From Pseudomonadota bacterium (GTDB lineage: Bacteria > Pseudomonadota > Gammaproteobacteria > Xanthomonadales > Xanthomonadaceae): DNA of 5,160 nt. Each line of letters starts with the position of its first letter. Positions within the stretch are counted from its first letter, which is position 1. This document shows positions 5,117 to 5,160 of the stretch, in pieces. The notes under the pieces were generated by a model, which saw only the letters and a program-made list of their open reading frames with translations, made no database searches and was not told the DNA's origin. The stretch covers positions 1 through 5,160 of the forward strand of contig JAEWOJ010000058.1 of NCBI GenBank assembly GCA_023399815.1, read 5' to 3'. The translations under genes were made by a program, and so were the position numbers.

Positions 5117-5160
5117 GTAGGAGCGACGTGAGTCGCGATGGGGCATTCTCGATGAAGCCC
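5117..5160 (+). repeat. GTAG-headed REP-type palindrome, cut by the window end
   Basis: The element begins with GTAG (5117-5120) and then has a hairpin: GCGAC at 5123-5127, loop GTGA, GTCGC at 5132-5136. This is the layout of the GTAG REP elements known from Stenotrophomonas and related Xanthomonadales (SMAG-type), in which a GTAG tetranucleotide heads a short stem-loop. After it comes a second imperfect palindrome, GGGC/TTC with GAA/GCCC (5141-5160), running to the end of the window. It looks like the centre of a two-REP inverted pair whose other half lies outside. Such elements usually sit between genes and are mobilised by RAYT transposases; none is in the window. Confidence 0.75.

Overview
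The window is high-GC DNA in which every supported gene lies on the minus strand. It reads, in transcription order, ligA, a GNAT acetyltransferase, a tandem 119-bp repeat, epmA, and a three-repeat DUF3011 secreted protein. Three features suggest a gammaproteobacterium of the Xanthomonadales (Lysobacter, Luteimonas, Rhodanobacter or Stenotrophomonas type): an unusually long LigA (826 aa), a DUF3011 protein, and a GTAG-headed REP-type palindrome at the right edge. This placement is from recalled family features; no search was run.

Layout from right to left. 5117-5160 holds a REP-like element cut by the window end. 5015-5116 is the ligA upstream region, with a possible -10 box placed so that the ligA mRNA could be leaderless. 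2534-5014 is ligA (NAD+-dependent DNA ligase). Its stop codon overlaps the start of the GNAT gene (2061-2537) by 4 bp (ATGA). 1823-2066 holds two 119-bp direct repeats differing at one base. 882-1826 is epmA (EF-P beta-lysine ligase). 756-881 is intergenic with a perfect 7-3-7 inverted repeat. 63-755 is the DUF3011 protein. 1-62 holds a strong GC hairpin downstream of it.

The most interesting structure is the 119-bp tandem repeat between the GNAT gene and epmA. Each copy can be read as a 40-codon ORF whose start overlaps the preceding stop by ATGA and whose stop overlaps the next start by ATGA. The whole series ligA, GNAT, unit, unit, epmA is therefore linked by four consecutive 4-bp stop/start overlaps. 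Each unit also ends with its own Shine-Dalgarno-like AGGTG placed for the next ATG. The unit is also rich in hairpins, and a 7-bp long-range stem can form directly before the ATG. Two explanations compete: a duplicated small gene, or a structured repeat element that entered an existing ATGA junction without breaking translational coupling. The sequence alone does not decide between them.

The genes have no obvious common pathway: DNA replication and repair (LigA), acyl transfer to an unknown substrate (GNAT), translation factor modification (EpmA) and an exported protein of unknown role. The first three look translationally coupled. The DUF3011 gene is 126 bp further on and may be expressed separately.
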